Of a DNA stretch of 64,000 nucleotides, positions 34,013 to 44,600 are shown in pieces. Location: assembly GCF_019597925.1 (NCBI RefSeq), contig NZ_CP080442.1, positions 2,646,001-2,710,000 on the forward strand. Reading direction: 5' to 3'. A program made the translations under genes and the position numbers. Source of the stretch: [Clostridium] scindens. Lineage in GTDB: Bacteria; Bacillota; Clostridia; Lachnospirales; Lachnospiraceae. The notes under the pieces are model-generated. The model was given only the letters and a program-made list of their open reading frames with translations. It searched no databases and had not been told where the DNA came from. Positions within the stretch are counted from its first letter, which is position 1, and each line of letters starts with the position of its first letter.

Positions 34013-35992
34013 TTATCCTTTCAATAGTTTCTTCAATTCTACTAATTTATCACGCAATTCTGCGGCTGCCTCGAAGTTCAATTCTGCGGCTGCCTTCTTC
34101 ATCTGTTTCGTCAGTTCTTTTGTCAGTTTCTCCAGTTCCTTCTCGCTCATGGATTCCGGATCTTTCTCCAGGCGCAGTTCTTCCGCCGCCACCTTCTTAG
34201 ATACGGCGATCAAGTCACGGACGCTCTTCTGGATGGTCTGCGGCGTAATCCCATGGGCTTCATTATATTCCATCTGTACCTTTCTGCGCCGTTCGGTCTC
34301 ATCAAGGGCAAGGCGCATGGAGTCCGTAATCTTATCTGCATACATGATGACATGGCCCTCTGCGTTACGCGCGGCACGGCCGATGGTCTGTATCAGGGAC
34401 GTCTCGGAACGCAGGAATCCTTCCTTGTCCGCATCCAGGATTGCCACCAGAGTGATCTCTGGTATATCCAGTCCCTCTCTTAAAAGATTGATTCCCACCA
34501 GCACATCGAACACGTCCAGGCGCATATCCCGTACAATCTCGGTACGCTCAAGAGTATCAATATCCGAGTGAAGGTATCTGACACGGATGCCCAGTTCCCT
34601 CATATAATCTGTCAGATCTTCCGCCATCCGCTTTGTCAAAGTGGTAATCAATATCTTATTCTTCTTCGCGATTTCCTTATTCACTTCTCCAACAAGATCA
34701 TCAATCTGGCCTTCCACTGGACGAACCTCTACCTCCGGATCAAGCAGGCCAGTTGGACGGATGACTTGTTCCGCCCGCAGCAGTTCGTGCTGTTCTTCAT
34801 AAGGACCCGGAGTCGCGGATACGAACATGACCTGATCAATCTTGCTCTCGAACTCCTCAAAACTTAACGGCCGGTTATCTTTGGCAGATGGCAGACGGAA
34901 TCCATATTCCACCAGCGTGGACTTTCTGGACTGGTCCCCATGGTACATGCCGCCTATCTGGGGCACCGTCTTATGGGACTCGTCAATCATCATAATAAAG
35001 TCATCCGGGAAATAATCGATCAGAGTATGCGGCGGCTGTCCTGGCTCCAGGCCGGTCAGATGCCGGGAATAGTTCTCGATCCCCGAACAGAAGCCAGTCT
35101 CCCGCATCATCTCAATGTCAAAATTGGTACGCTCGGAGATTCTCTGGGCCTCCAGAAGCTTCCCTTCGCTCTTAAAGTAGTGGATCTGATCCTCCAATTC
35201 CTCCTCAATACCACGGATCGCACGCTCCATGCTCTCTTTTGACACCACGTAATGGGATGCCGGGAAGATGGCGACATGGTTCAGCTCGTTCTTAATCTCC
35301 CCTGTCAGCACGTCCACTTCCGAGATCCGGTCCACCTCGTCCCCAAAGAACTCGATCCGGTAGGCCATTCCTTCCGTAAGCGCAGGGATGATTTCCAGTA
35401 CATCGCCCCGCACACGGAAGGTTCCTCTCTTAAAGTCCATCTCATTGCGCTCGTACTGAATCTCAATCAACTTGCGGATAACCTCGTCCCGATCCTTCTC
35501 CATGCCGGGGCGAAGGGAGATGACCATGTTCTGGTAATCGATAGGGGAGCCCAGGCCATAGATGCAGGACACGCTGGCCACGATGATCACGTCCCTGCGC
35601 TCAGACAGCGCCGCCGTGGCGGAGTGGCGCAGCTTGTCTATCTCGTCATTGATTGAAGAGTCCTTTGCTATATAGGTATCGGAGGAAGGCACGTAGGCTT
35701 CCGGCTGGTAGTAGTCGTAGTAGGAGACAAAATACTCAACTGCATTATTGGGGAAGAATTCCTTGAACTCTCCATAGAGCTGAGCGGCCAGGGTTTTATT
35801 GTGTGCAATAATAAGGGTAGGCTTCTGCAATTCCTGTATCACATTCGCCATCGTGAAGGTCTTGCCAGACCCCGTCACCCCCAGTAAAGTCTGGCATTGA
35901 TTCCCCTCTTTAAATCCCTGTACCAGCTTTTTAATCGCCTGTGGCTGGTCACCGGTCGGGGTGTATTCTGATACTAATTCAAACTTTCCCAC
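34013..35992 (-). CDS. uvrB: UvrB excinuclease helicase subunit
   Basis: The protein (659 residues from GTG 35992) has Walker A GVTGSGKTFTMANV near residue 40, the damage-checking beta-hairpin region with YYDYYQPEAYVPSSDTYI near 90-110, DEXX-type IDESHKT and the C-terminal UVR motif (AAAELNFEAAAELRDKLVEL) that binds UvrC. I place the start at GTG 35992, behind AAGGAGG, because UvrB normally begins with FELVSEYTPTGDQP; the longer open frame to 36055 has no ribosome site. It is followed by uvrA. Confidence 0.95.
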   Translation of the reverse strand: MGKFELVSEYTPTGDQPQAIKKLVQGFKEGNQCQTLLGVTGSGKTFTMANVIQELQKPTLIIAHNKTLAAQLYGEFKEFFPNNAVEYFVSYYDYYQPEAYVPSSDTYIAKDSSINDEIDKLRHSATAALSERRDVIIVASVSCIYGLGSPIDYQNMVISLRPGMEKDRDEVIRKLIEIQYERNEMDFKRGTFRVRGDVLEIIPALTEGMAYRIEFFGDEVDRISEVDVLTGEIKNELNHVAIFPASHYVVSKESMERAIRGIEEELEDQIHYFKSEGKLLEAQRISERTNFDIEMMRETGFCSGIENYSRHLTGLEPGQPPHTLIDYFPDDFIMMIDESHKTVPQIGGMYHGDQSRKSTLVEYGFRLPSAKDNRPLSFEEFESKIDQVMFVSATPGPYEEQHELLRAEQVIRPTGLLDPEVEVRPVEGQIDDLVGEVNKEIAKKNKILITTLTKRMAEDLTDYMRELGIRVRYLHSDIDTLERTEIVRDMRLDVFDVLVGINLLREGLDIPEITLVAILDADKEGFLRSETSLIQTIGRAARNAEGHVIMYADKITDSMRLALDETERRRKVQMEYNEAHGITPQTIQKSVRDLIAVSKKVAAEELRLEKDPESMSEKELEKLTKELTKQMKKAAAELNFEAAAELRDKLVELKKLLKG

Positions 35993-36055
35993 TGCCAAAA
36001 ACCTCCTTATTATTTCTATTGTTAACCCAAAATGGATTTTTCCTGTTCGTAACAC

Positions 36056-36386
36056 AACGCAATTTTTAATACAAATTGATGATATAGTATACCATAATTT
36101 ATCCTATATTAAAACATTCATGGCTTATATAAACTTGGACACACGCCAAATTCCTTTACAACACCTGTCATCATTGACATATATAAAAACACACTAAAAT
36201 TCATTTTCACACGTTTCGAGAACATATGTTCCCACCCAAGTATAACGGTTATTTTTCGTACAGTCAATATGAAAATTAGAATTATATTGCTTTTATTTTC
36301 CAATCAAATAATAGACTGCAAAATGCTGCTGTTGCTTATATCAATTTCCTGTTTTAAACGCCTCTACATCATATTTCCACAAAAAA
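36056..36386. other. Promoter region of uvrBA and spacer to the integrase remnant
   Basis: No gene is supported here. The region holds the LexA box described separately and AT-rich promoter-like sequence on the minus strand. A frame of some 60 codons on the minus strand through the box has no ribosome site and resembles no known protein. Confidence 0.5.
36220..36231. promoter_or_regulatory. Perfect LexA (SOS) box upstream of uvrBA
   Basis: GAACATATGTTC is the canonical palindromic LexA operator of Firmicutes. It lies about 230 bp before the uvrB start, so the transcript would have a long leader. Confidence 0.85.
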
Positions 36387-36419
36387 TAAGACTATTGCGA
36401 GATATCCACAATAGTCTTA
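36387..36419. terminator. Terminator after the integrase remnant
   Basis: TAAGACTATTG pairs perfectly with CAATAGTCTTA; on the minus strand it is followed by ATTTTTTG. It follows the integrase stop. Confidence 0.8.
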
Positions 36420-36427
36420 CTTTTAAA

Positions 36428-37330
36428 CTATGCTGAAATTTTCCTAAGATCTTTTCCATATTTTTCATTCAAAAGTCTGATGTCTTCTTCTGTATACGGA
36501 TGTACTTCATCAATAAATTCTTCCATTTCTTCAACGGCACCCTCTATGATTGCCTGCTTATCCGTATATACATCTACTGTGATTATTGAACTGGCATGCC
36601 CCAACGAAGCCGCTATTGCACGTTGATTGATATTGTTTTTCATCAACAGGGTGGTGTAGGTATGCCTCAAGTCATGAGGTCTGATATAAGGAAGCTTTAT
36701 ACTCTCAATCAACTCTTTATAAGGCTCATATAGGTAGGAAATACTCCTTGGTCTTCCATAACTGGAACAGCAAATGTAATCCTTATCCTGGAAAGCCCAC
36801 ACTCCATGTTGCCGTCTGCTCCTGTTCTTTTCATATTTTGCGTTCTTCTAATATGCCATGGAACACATAATCAGAAATAGGAATTGTCGGCTTATTTTTA
36901 TAGTATGATTCTCATAGTCAATATCTGAGTATTTTAAACCACTTATTTCACTCTTTCTTAAACCCATCAATACCATAAACAAGATGTACATATATATTTT
37001 TGTTCCTTTTGCTGCTTTTAATAGAACTTTTACCTGATCCAATGTATATGTCTTACTTAAGTCGATTCTTATCTCATGATAAGGTGAAGTTTCCGCATTC
37101 TTGGGCAACTGAAGTTCTGCTGCCGGATTATAAGTAATCAAATTTTTTGAAAGCGCAAATTCCAAAGACGTGTTCAAATTCGATTTTGCAATCTTGGCTT
37201 GTTACACATACATGTTTTAACCAGTAGTTCAATAATTCTTCCAGCTTCACGTCTTTGTATACGACATACTTTTTGCTATTAAGCTGTACAATTACGTTGT
37301 CTCTTTCCTTTTCTGCTTCTGATTTTTAAA
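36428..37330 (-). pseudogene. Broken tyrosine integrase of an integrative element
   Basis: Three pieces in different frames line up as one Tn916/phage-type integrase: an N-terminal SAM-like part at about 37200-37300 (VVYKDVKLEELLNYWLKH), a middle part 37177-36848 (NLITYNPAAELQLP, then LFMVLMGLRKSEISGLKYSD with the catalytic Arg) and a C-terminal part 36802-36428 (LPYIRPHDLRHTYTTLL with His and Arg, ASLGHASSIITVDVYTD with His and Tyr). Two frame changes or small deletions separate them. It is a dead remnant of an element once inserted near uvrB. Confidence 0.8.
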
Positions 37331-37381
37331 CAAACCCGGAATGCTGACATTCTTTTTCTGTAAGGTCATTAAATTTCACAA

Positions 37382-37822
37382 CTACGCGGAATCCATATTT
37401 CCCCTTAATAGTGATAACACAGTCATAACTTTTATTTGCGTGCTTCCAACAGTTCCCTTATATGCAATTACTGTAGCTGGAGAACTACTTCTATTTGTAT
37501 ATTTAACAGTTGTATACGGCAAACTAGTACTAGCAGAAAATGATGCCGTCATAGATAACGTCTTTCTTGCAGAATATTGTTTATCTCCAAAACTCTCATT
37601 CCACACTGCGCCAGAACCAAACAATGCGATTTCTTCTGTTGTCAATTCCGTTTCACTCTTTCCCAATTCTTTAAGAATTATATCCTTGTTTTCTACAGAA
37701 AGGATATCCCCATATTGCATTGTAACCGAAGATTGTTCTTCAAGATTTTGTTCTGTGTCACTCGCAAGCGCAGTTATATTAAGTAGAAAAACTAAAGACA
37801 AAACTAACAATACAGACATCAA
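37382..37822 (-). CDS. Small secreted protein with signal peptide, unknown function
   Basis: A typical signal peptide (LMSVLLVLSLVFLLNITALAS) is followed by about 120 mature residues rich in Ser and Thr (MTASFSASTSLPYTTVKYTN). The frame upstream of the nominal TTG/ATG continues as KKIKNKN, the usual basic N-terminus, but its first codon, seven bases past a good AGAGAGG site, is ATA where ATG would be expected. So the true start is doubtful: either ATA, or the internal TTG/ATG at 37819-37822, or the gene is mutated. No family is recognised. Confidence 0.5.
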   Translation of the reverse strand: MMSVLLVLSLVFLLNITALASDTEQNLEEQSSVTMQYGDILSVENKDIILKELGKSETELTTEEIALFGSGAVWNESFGDKQYSARKTLSMTASFSASTSLPYTTVKYTNRSSSPATVIAYKGTVGSTQIKVMTVLSLLRGNMDSA

Positions 37823-37867
37823 ATTCTTATTCTTAATTTTTTTTATAAAAAATCCTCTCTTTTGTAT

Positions 37868-38191
37868 TTAGTACCACGGATTAGGTAAAAACGGTAATAC
37901 TCCATTCCAAATTGCACCAAGGATAATCTCAGTTCCTCCCATTAAAAAAAGAAGTATCATGCCAATTACAAAAACTGCATTCAAACTGCATATAAAAATT
38001 TTTATTGTCTTTGTTTCAAATATCACACATGTAAGCACTGAACTATAAAATGCAACCCATATAAAATTGAAAACAACCAATTTACTTCCACCTAGATACA
38101 TAATACATAGAACAGGAAAAACAAATGATGCACATAAAACCAGGACCTTAACCCAAACTTTCGTTCTGATAAATTGTAAAACTTTTTTCAT
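37868..38191 (-). CDS. Small four-helix membrane protein, unknown function
   Basis: The 107-residue product (ATG 38191 with GAAGG seven bases upstream; an earlier ATG at 38209 lacks a site) has four hydrophobic segments covering almost the whole chain (VLVLCASFVFPVLCIMYL, then KLVVFNFIWVAFYSSVLTCVI and two more). It precedes the secreted protein in the same direction, 45 bp apart, so the two may be co-expressed. Their position beside a broken integrase suggests that they are cargo of the decayed element. Confidence 0.55.
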   Translation of the reverse strand: MKKVLQFIRTKVWVKVLVLCASFVFPVLCIMYLGGSKLVVFNFIWVAFYSSVLTCVIFETKTIKIFICSLNAVFVIGMILLFLMGGTEIILGAIWNGVLPFLPNPWY

Positions 38192-38291
38192 GTTATTACC
38201 TTCTTTCATTTACCATAACCCTACAATAACTTTTGTTCTTGCATTTTCTCATTCTTAAACAGAACATCTTGTTTCTTTTACCAATTCTATA

Positions 38292-38330
38292 CTTCGGGTT
38301 TATATTCTTCGGGTTTATATTCTTCGGGTT
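38292..38330. repeat. Short tandem repeat, 15-bp unit, 2.6 copies
   Basis: The unit CTTCGGGTTTATATT occurs twice in full and once in part, in the spacer upstream of the small membrane protein gene. It would be unstable in copy number. Confidence 0.8.
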
Positions 38331-38754
38331 GCAACCCTCCTCTCCTGATTTTTTATAATTATCGCTCAAATTAATTTGATAATTAAATTGTAATCTATCG
38401 ACAGAATATTGCAATATTTCTTACCCAAACTACGATATCTATGTATAAAAAACTATCTTTTTGTGTCTACTACTTTTATAAGATGACATTAACACCCTAA
38501 ACTGTATTTTCATTAATAATTAAGTTATTTTCGCAGAAAAAGCATTCTTTTCTACACTACCCCTAAATATATAATCATCCTGTCTAAGATAATTGAAATA
38601 TTGTTCATAGTTCATACTCAACTTTTATCATATTTTTCCATACTCATCTTGATAATGTCGATCTCACATCTAAATACCAATTCAATTTCATACCGACTAT
38701 ATATTATAACAAAACTTTAAAGTTCTTATTTTCACCCCTGTAAGTTGTTTCTTT
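38331..38754. other. AT-rich spacer without a gene
   Basis: No frame, RNA or repeat is supported. It ends where the TetR fragment begins, so it probably includes the deletion point that removed that gene's 5' part. Confidence 0.5.
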
Positions 38755-38760
38755 TATAAA

Positions 38761-39189
38761 AACAAGGACAGTTTTCTGCTGGAGTATGCCAAGACTCTGG
38801 GAACAAAAGGACATCAGATATTAGATGACAGTGACTTAAGTGCAGACCCTGTTGAGATTCTGTCAGAATATTATATTTATAAATCTTCGATTCTTGATGA
38901 AGCCGGATATATCCTGTGCAGAGATATCAATGACCGCTTTAACAATATATGGATGAGTAATTATGAGTATAATGAATATTCAGGGGTGCGCTGTCTTACG
39001 CCATTTCTGAGGAAAAGAATAGATGCCGGACAGTTTAAAATTAGTTATTCGGCTGAGGAAGCCGCATGGCTTATGCAGGCTTTGTTCCAGGGCTGTGTTT
39101 CATACTGGCTTCAGATTGAAGGAACAATCAAATTGCAGAATATAACGAAGGAACGGTTTCTTCCAATCGTGATTAAAAATCTTACCTAA
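38761..39189 (+). pseudogene. TetR/AcrR-family regulator, 5'-truncated
   Basis: An open plus-strand frame without a start begins as NKDSFLLEYAKTLGTKGHQ and continues to ERFLPIVIKNLT at 39189. This is the ligand-binding half of a clostridial TetR protein (the segment SAEEAAWLMQALFQGCVSYWL is typical of the last helices). The N-terminal HTH is missing, and the upstream sequence is unrelated AT-rich DNA. A strong terminator follows, a leftover of the intact gene. Confidence 0.7.
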
Positions 39190-39191
39190 AC

Positions 39192-39242
39192 GAAACGGAG
39201 GACCCCAAAGTCATAAAATCTGACTCAAGGGTCCTCCGTTTC
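39192..39242. terminator. Strong hairpin terminator after the TetR fragment
   Basis: GAAACGGAGGACCC pairs perfectly with GGGTCCTCCGTTTC. Confidence 0.8.
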
Positions 39243-39276
39243 ATACATCTAAAACCTCTGTAAGGTTATATCTTCA

Positions 39277-39414
39277 TTAAAATTTCATCTGCCGGATCCA
39301 TCCTTTCTCGCTTTCCCCCAAGGTAGTTAATTCCGGAGTACGAATCTCTTTTTTTATCTGCGCGGCAGCCGCATAGGTAATATTCCTTCCTGCAAAAATT
39401 TTAACATTCTCCAT
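39277..39414 (-). CDS. Possible 45-residue protein, unknown
   Basis: An ATG at 39414 opens a frame MENVKIFAGRNITYAAAAQI ... GWIRQMKF ending at TAA 39277. The composition is protein-like, but there is no ribosome site and no family match. It may be the remains of a longer gene. Confidence 0.25.
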   Translation of the reverse strand: MENVKIFAGRNITYAAAAQIKKEIRTPELTTLGESEKGWIRQMKF

Positions 39415-39511
39415 TGTAGTCAATAAGCCTCTATGCTACAATAATGTTTACTTAACTCTTGCCGACTGGAGGTATATCTGTGAGAAAACCTAATGCTGAG
39501 CACAGTAAAAA

Positions 39512-41179
39512 ATGCAAGGCAAATATATATCGTGGGCAGCAATAATCCTTAGCATCCTGCTTTTGGCATCTTCGATCATCATCACCGGCTTTCCTGATAT
39601 AAAGGATAGAATCCATTTTCCTGCCAAATCCCTGGATGCTTCTTTTGACGGCTGGTATTATTATGAAGGAACGGATAAAGTACCGGCTTCCCCGCTTCCA
39701 TATAATGTTACCGGCTCGAAAGCCGACTTTTATAATATTATACCTGAAGGCTATAACACCGGATACGTCATGTCCTTTGACAATAGTTACCAATATATTA
39801 AAGTTTATATAGATGGCCAGCTAGTTTACCAATACCAGAAGGACAAGGAGAATCCTCGCTTCATGCCCTCTAAGATCCGATGCTTTGTGGATATTTTGCC
39901 AGAGTACTGTGGCAAGGAGGTTCGGATATCAATAAAAAGCGACTCTTTAAGTCCATATAGCAAACTGTCTCCCGTCTGGCTTCAGACGCCCAAAGAAGCA
40001 GTTAATACTCTTTTTATAGAAAACATCCGACCATTTTTATTCTTCATCATGATCGGAGGCCTCGGCATTGCGATGCTTATAGGGTTCCTCATCCTTTGCC
40101 GGCAGAAATCCCAGAACCGGCCCGACTTTTACATGCTGCTATACCTGGCGCTTTTCATTCTTGATTCAGCAATTTGGGTATTCACTGATTCCGGCCTTCC
40201 ACAGTTTTTCTTCGGCAACAGCCTGTTAGTCATGGTGGTTTCTTTTGAAGCCTTCCTTCTGCTTCCGCTGCCGCTGCTTGCTTTTATCCGCACATTTAGT
40301 GGCCGCCAAAACTCCTTTGGCAAGTTTCAATGGCTCTGCGTGCTGAATTTTATCGCACAGAATCTGCTGTACATATTCGGCGCAGCCAATTTTATGCGGA
40401 TGCTGCTTCTCACCCATGCTATCCTGCTGCTGAATATCGCTTACGGCGCTGTATACATGTGTGTCGAACTGTATCATAGCCGCTCGCTTTATGCTAAGTG
40501 GACATTGATCGGTTTGGGATTATTCGTAGGAATTTCCTGCCTGTCCCTTGTATCTTTTTATAAAACAAAGGGAAATGATAACTCCCGCTTTTTTACGCTG
40601 GGATTTACTATCTTTATCATTATTCTAATGCTCCTTATGTTTCGGCGCTTCCTCGGCATATCGGAAGAATCGGCCAAATCCGCAGTATATCAGGAACTGG
40701 CATATAAGGATATCCTTACAGGCCTGGGAAACCGGACTGCCTATGAGGAAAAACTGGAAACCCTGGACGATATCATACTGCTGAATCAGAACACCGCCGT
40801 TATCATGCTGGATATTGATAAGTTAAAGATTGTAAACGATACCTGGGGACACCGGGAGGGAGACTCCCTGATCCGGGACGCTGCTGAATGCATCTGGAAT
40901 GCTTACGGGGATATTGGCGATTGCTACCGCGTTGGCGGAGATGAGTTTATCGTCATTCTGAAAAATTGTACGCTGACGCCTGACACCTATCGCGTAAATC
41001 TTGAAACGTCTATCCAGGCATGCAACGCGTCCAGAAATATCCCTCTGTCCATTTCAAGCGGTTTTGCCCAAAAGCCGGAAGATCTGCCGGAAATCACCAT
41101 CCGAAGCCTGATCTCTATGGCTGACCAGCAAATGTACCAGCATAAGCATAAGGGAGCGTCAGACAAACCCGATTTTTAG
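39512..41179 (+). CDS. Membrane diguanylate cyclase (7TM sensor plus GGDEF)
   Basis: The 555-residue protein has an N-terminal anchor (residues 8-26), an extracellular 7TMR-DISM-like beta domain (about 30-165), seven membrane helices (about 175-385) and a C-terminal GGDEF domain from about 400 with GLGNRTAYEEKL, MLDIDKLKIVNDTWGH and the intact active-site YRVGGDEFIVI near residue 483. It should make c-di-GMP on sensing an external ligand. The ATG at 39512 has no ribosome site; a perfect GGAGG serves a GTG at 39480 whose frame is one base out, separated by a run of six A. The real start may therefore be the GTG, if the A run is one base longer. Confidence 0.85.
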   Translation: MQGKYISWAAIILSILLLASSIIITGFPDIKDRIHFPAKSLDASFDGWYYYEGTDKVPASPLPYNVTGSKADFYNIIPEGYNTGYVMSFDNSYQYIKVYIDGQLVYQYQKDKENPRFMPSKIRCFVDILPEYCGKEVRISIKSDSLSPYSKLSPVWLQTPKEAVNTLFIENIRPFLFFIMIGGLGIAMLIGFLILCRQKSQNRPDFYMLLYLALFILDSAIWVFTDSGLPQFFFGNSLLVMVVSFEAFLLLPLPLLAFIRTFSGRQNSFGKFQWLCVLNFIAQNLLYIFGAANFMRMLLLTHAILLLNIAYGAVYMCVELYHSRSLYAKWTLIGLGLFVGISCLSLVSFYKTKGNDNSRFFTLGFTIFIIILMLLMFRRFLGISEESAKSAVYQELAYKDILTGLGNRTAYEEKLETLDDIILLNQNTAVIMLDIDKLKIVNDTWGHREGDSLIRDAAECIWNAYGDIGDCYRVGGDEFIVILKNCTLTPDTYRVNLETSIQACNASRNIPLSISSGFAQKPEDLPEITIRSLISMADQQMYQHKHKGASDKPDF

Positions 41180-41193
41180 GATACTATCTACAA

Positions 41194-41253
41194 GAAGCAT
41201 ATTTCACAGAATTCCGTGCTTTTCAGAACACGATCCCCTGTGAGATATGCTTC
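41194..41253. terminator. Terminator between convergent diguanylate cyclase and HPt genes
   Basis: GAAGCATATTTCACAG at 41194-41209 pairs with CTGTGAGATATGCTTC at 41238-41253, with a single G-T pair. The loop is long (28 bases). Confidence 0.6.
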
Positions 41254-41298
41254 ATTTATGTTTCAACAAAATTTTCCATAACTGGAACCTTTTTTAAA

Positions 41299-41664
41299 TC
41301 AAATCACTTCTGACAATTCGTCCCTGAGTCCCTCTACCCTTTGGAATTCGTCTTCTATCTCCCGGTACATATCCGGATAGTCTTCTCTTGCCTCTCCCAG
41401 GCGCAAAGGCTCTACGATCGCGCATACACGATCAAATAGAGGCGTTAGCCCCATATTCGCGGTAACCCCTTTTAACGTATGGGCCGCCGTAAATGCCTCC
41501 CCGTAATCCTTGTCCTTCAGCGCCTGTCCCAGTTTTTCCATACTCGGATCCTGGAACAGCATTCCAAGAAACTTCATATACATTTTCTCATTCCCCATGA
41601 AACGGGCAATCGTTTTCTGATAATCTGCCCCGTATTCTTCAAATATCTCCTTGAACGTTCTCAT
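41299..41664 (-). CDS. HPt phosphotransfer protein
   Basis: The 121-residue helical protein has the HPt signature AAHTLKGVTANMGL, with the phospho-His near residue 62. It follows the second hybrid kinase with a four-base overlap and is the natural next step of the phosphorelay from their receiver domains. No separate response regulator is encoded next to it, so the final target must be elsewhere, or the HPt returns phosphate to the second receiver domain. Confidence 0.85.
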   Translation of the reverse strand: MRTFKEIFEEYGADYQKTIARFMGNEKMYMKFLGMLFQDPSMEKLGQALKDKDYGEAFTAAHTLKGVTANMGLTPLFDRVCAIVEPLRLGEAREDYPDMYREIEDEFQRVEGLRDELSEVI

Positions 41665-44600
41665 TCTGCCAGTCCACCTCCAAATATAAAATCATACATA
41701 ACCTGATACAGCCGTTCTGGCTCAATTGGCTTTGCCAAATGGGCATTCATCCCTGCTGCCTTGCTCTTCTCGATGTCGTCGTCGAACGCATTGGCCGTCA
41801 TCGCTATGATTGGGATTTTCCGGGCATCCTCATTGCTCAGATGCCTGATATTGGTAGTGGCTGCCAGTCCATCCATCAATGGCATGCGTATATCCATCAG
41901 GATGGCATCGTAATAGCCTGCCTCGGACTTGCTGAATTTCTCCAGCGCGCGCAATCCGTTCTCTGAGGTTTCTACAGTAAAGCCCTTACTCTCCAATAGC
42001 ATTACCGCAACCTCCGTGTTAATCTGGTTGTCTTCCGCAAGCAACACCCGTTTGCCGGTAAAGTCATAAACGTCAGCCGCCACCTGCTTCTCTTCTTCCT
42101 TCTCGTTCAATACCCTGGTAAACGCCGAGATCAGGGAGGACTTGAACATCGGCTTGCTCATCAGCAGATTTACTCCCGCAAGCTTGGCTTCGTGCTCAAT
42201 CGCGATCCAGTCATAGGCCGTCATAATGATAATCGTCACATCCGGGCCCACTATTTTACGGATACGGCGGGCAGTCTCGATTCCGTCCATCTCCGGCATC
42301 TTCCAGTCTATCAGAATCATGTCAAAATACTTCTTCTCCTGCCAAAGTTCCTTTACCCGCTCAATAGCCTTGCGGCCGCTGTCCACCCACTCGGCCTTGA
42401 TTCCCATCTCTTTTAGCGTAGCCATAGCACTTTCGCACACGGCCACATCATCATCTACTACTAGAGTCTTCAAATGCGAGAAATTGAGGTTCGTCTTTGT
42501 CTGATTGTGGCGCAGCTTCTCTTCCTCTGTAATTCCCAACTTCACATCAATGGTGAACTCGCTGCCCAGGCCTTTGATGGAACGTACGGCGATCCTCCCA
42601 TCCATCATGTCTACGATGCTTTTCGAAATTGCCAGCCCCAGGCCAGTGCCTCCATACATCGTCGTGGCTCCTGTGGATTCCTGGGAAAATGGCTCATATA
42701 TACGGGAAATAAATTCCTCGCTCATGCCGATTCCCGTATCATTCACGATAAATCGCAGTTGCGCGCTACTTTTGCTCCGTTTTCTCTGGGATGCCGAGAA
42801 GGTTACCTTTCCGCCTTCATTGGTGAATTTAATCGCGTTACTCAGGATATTGATCAGCACTTGCTGCAGTTTCATAGCGTCCCCTATATAATAATCATCC
42901 AGCACCGGATCTACGATGCACTCATACTCCACGCCTTTGGCTGCTGCCTGCCCATAGCAGATGGAATTGATTCCATTCAGAAACTCCTCCGTTGGAATCT
43001 TCTCATTCTTCAGCAGCATCTTCCCACTCTCAATCCGGCTCATATCCAGGATATCATTGATCAGTGATAGCAGAAACCTAGAGGATATCCCAATCTTGGA
43101 TATGCAGTCAGCCACCTGTTCATCATCTCCGATGGACTGGGCTGCAATCGTACTCATGCCAATGATCGCATTCATCGGCGTGCGGATTTCGTGGCTCATC
43201 CGTGAAAGGAAGTCCGACTTGGCGGCATTGGCCTGTTCCGCCGCCACCAGCGCGGAAGCCAGTTCCTCCTTCTGCCGCTGCTCTTTGTGGATGACATCGC
43301 TTACGTCCCTGCGGGCCATGCAGACCCTTCCGGTAGCCCGGCTGATATAAAATACCTGGAAATGCTTCATCCGCTTCATGCCAAGCTGATCTTTAAATTC
43401 CACCAGGAACGTATAGGAATCCTGATGTTCCAGCTGTTCCTTCATATATTGGAAGTCCAGCTTCCCAAGATATTCCTTTCTGGCTTCCTCGTCCATAAAT
43501 TTTTCCGCGATCCTGCGGATCGACTGCTGAAACCGCCCTTGCACGGGAATCGTATCCGCGCGACTGCTGTCGAAGGAAATCAGCCGATGCGTATCCCGCA
43601 CGATATCGATGTCTGAGATAACGTCATAATCCAGTGTCGCAAGTTTTTTAAGCAGCAGTTCCTGCATTTTCTGCTCTGTAAGGTCGGAAGTATAGAAGAA
43701 AATGATTACATCGCCGGTTTCCGGATTCTGGGAAGTCCTCATATTCGTGCTTCCCCAGAATGCCATGCCGTCATTACGCCTGCGCAGGAATTCGAAGTGA
43801 TAATCGCATCTGCCCAAGGCATAGTCCTGTAATACCTTCTCCCGCTTCAAGGTGGCACGTATTTCTTTTGCGGACTCCTCATCTATGGCAGACATTGCCA
43901 GCTGTTCTACAACCTGGTCATAATTTTCTCCGACCCTGACAATCGCCGTTTCCGAGGAAGACACATAACTTTCCAGACGGTTCTGCGTAATATTTATCCT
44001 TCCCTGGATGCTCTCCCCAGAAGAAAGCATTTCCGCAAAATAGGCCAATTCCTTTTCGTACAGTTCCCTGACTCTCTCATGCAGATGCTTCTCTTCCGTA
44101 ATATCCACGAAAACGCAGTAGAAATACTGCTCCCCGTCAGGCTCGTCAAAGAGCTGGGCCTTGATGGAGATCCATCGCACCCTCCCGTCCTTGCAAACCA
44201 GCCGATTCTCATTGTGTATCGTATTCCCATGCTTTAACTGATCCTTGAGTTTGTCAGCCATAATCTCCAGATCCTCCGGATAGATCACTGACGCCATATG
44301 GTTCCCCATAGCTGCAAACTCTTCTCTTGTATAGCCTATGAACTCAAACAGCCCATCATTTGCGTCAATCACGGAAAACACATTGTCAAACTTGCACCTA
44401 AAAACTGCGCCTGGGATATTATTATAGATGTTCAGCACTTCTTCCTGCGACTGCCTCTGCCGGGTAATATCTATGCATACCGATATGAGGACCTCTCTGT
44501 CATCCTCGGTCTGCATTCCCCTTCCTGCATCATGTACCCAGATATAAGTGCCATCCTTCTTCCGCATCCGGTATTCCGCCGCATACTCTCCCTTTTCTTC

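Noticed and set aside
36118..36303. Small SOS-induced protein gene over the LexA box
   Set aside because: The frame runs through the operator itself, has no ribosome site and no recognisable relative.
38292..38330. Possible CRISPR-like repeat
   Set aside because: Units are directly adjacent without spacers and only 2.6 copies exist; it is a simple tandem repeat.
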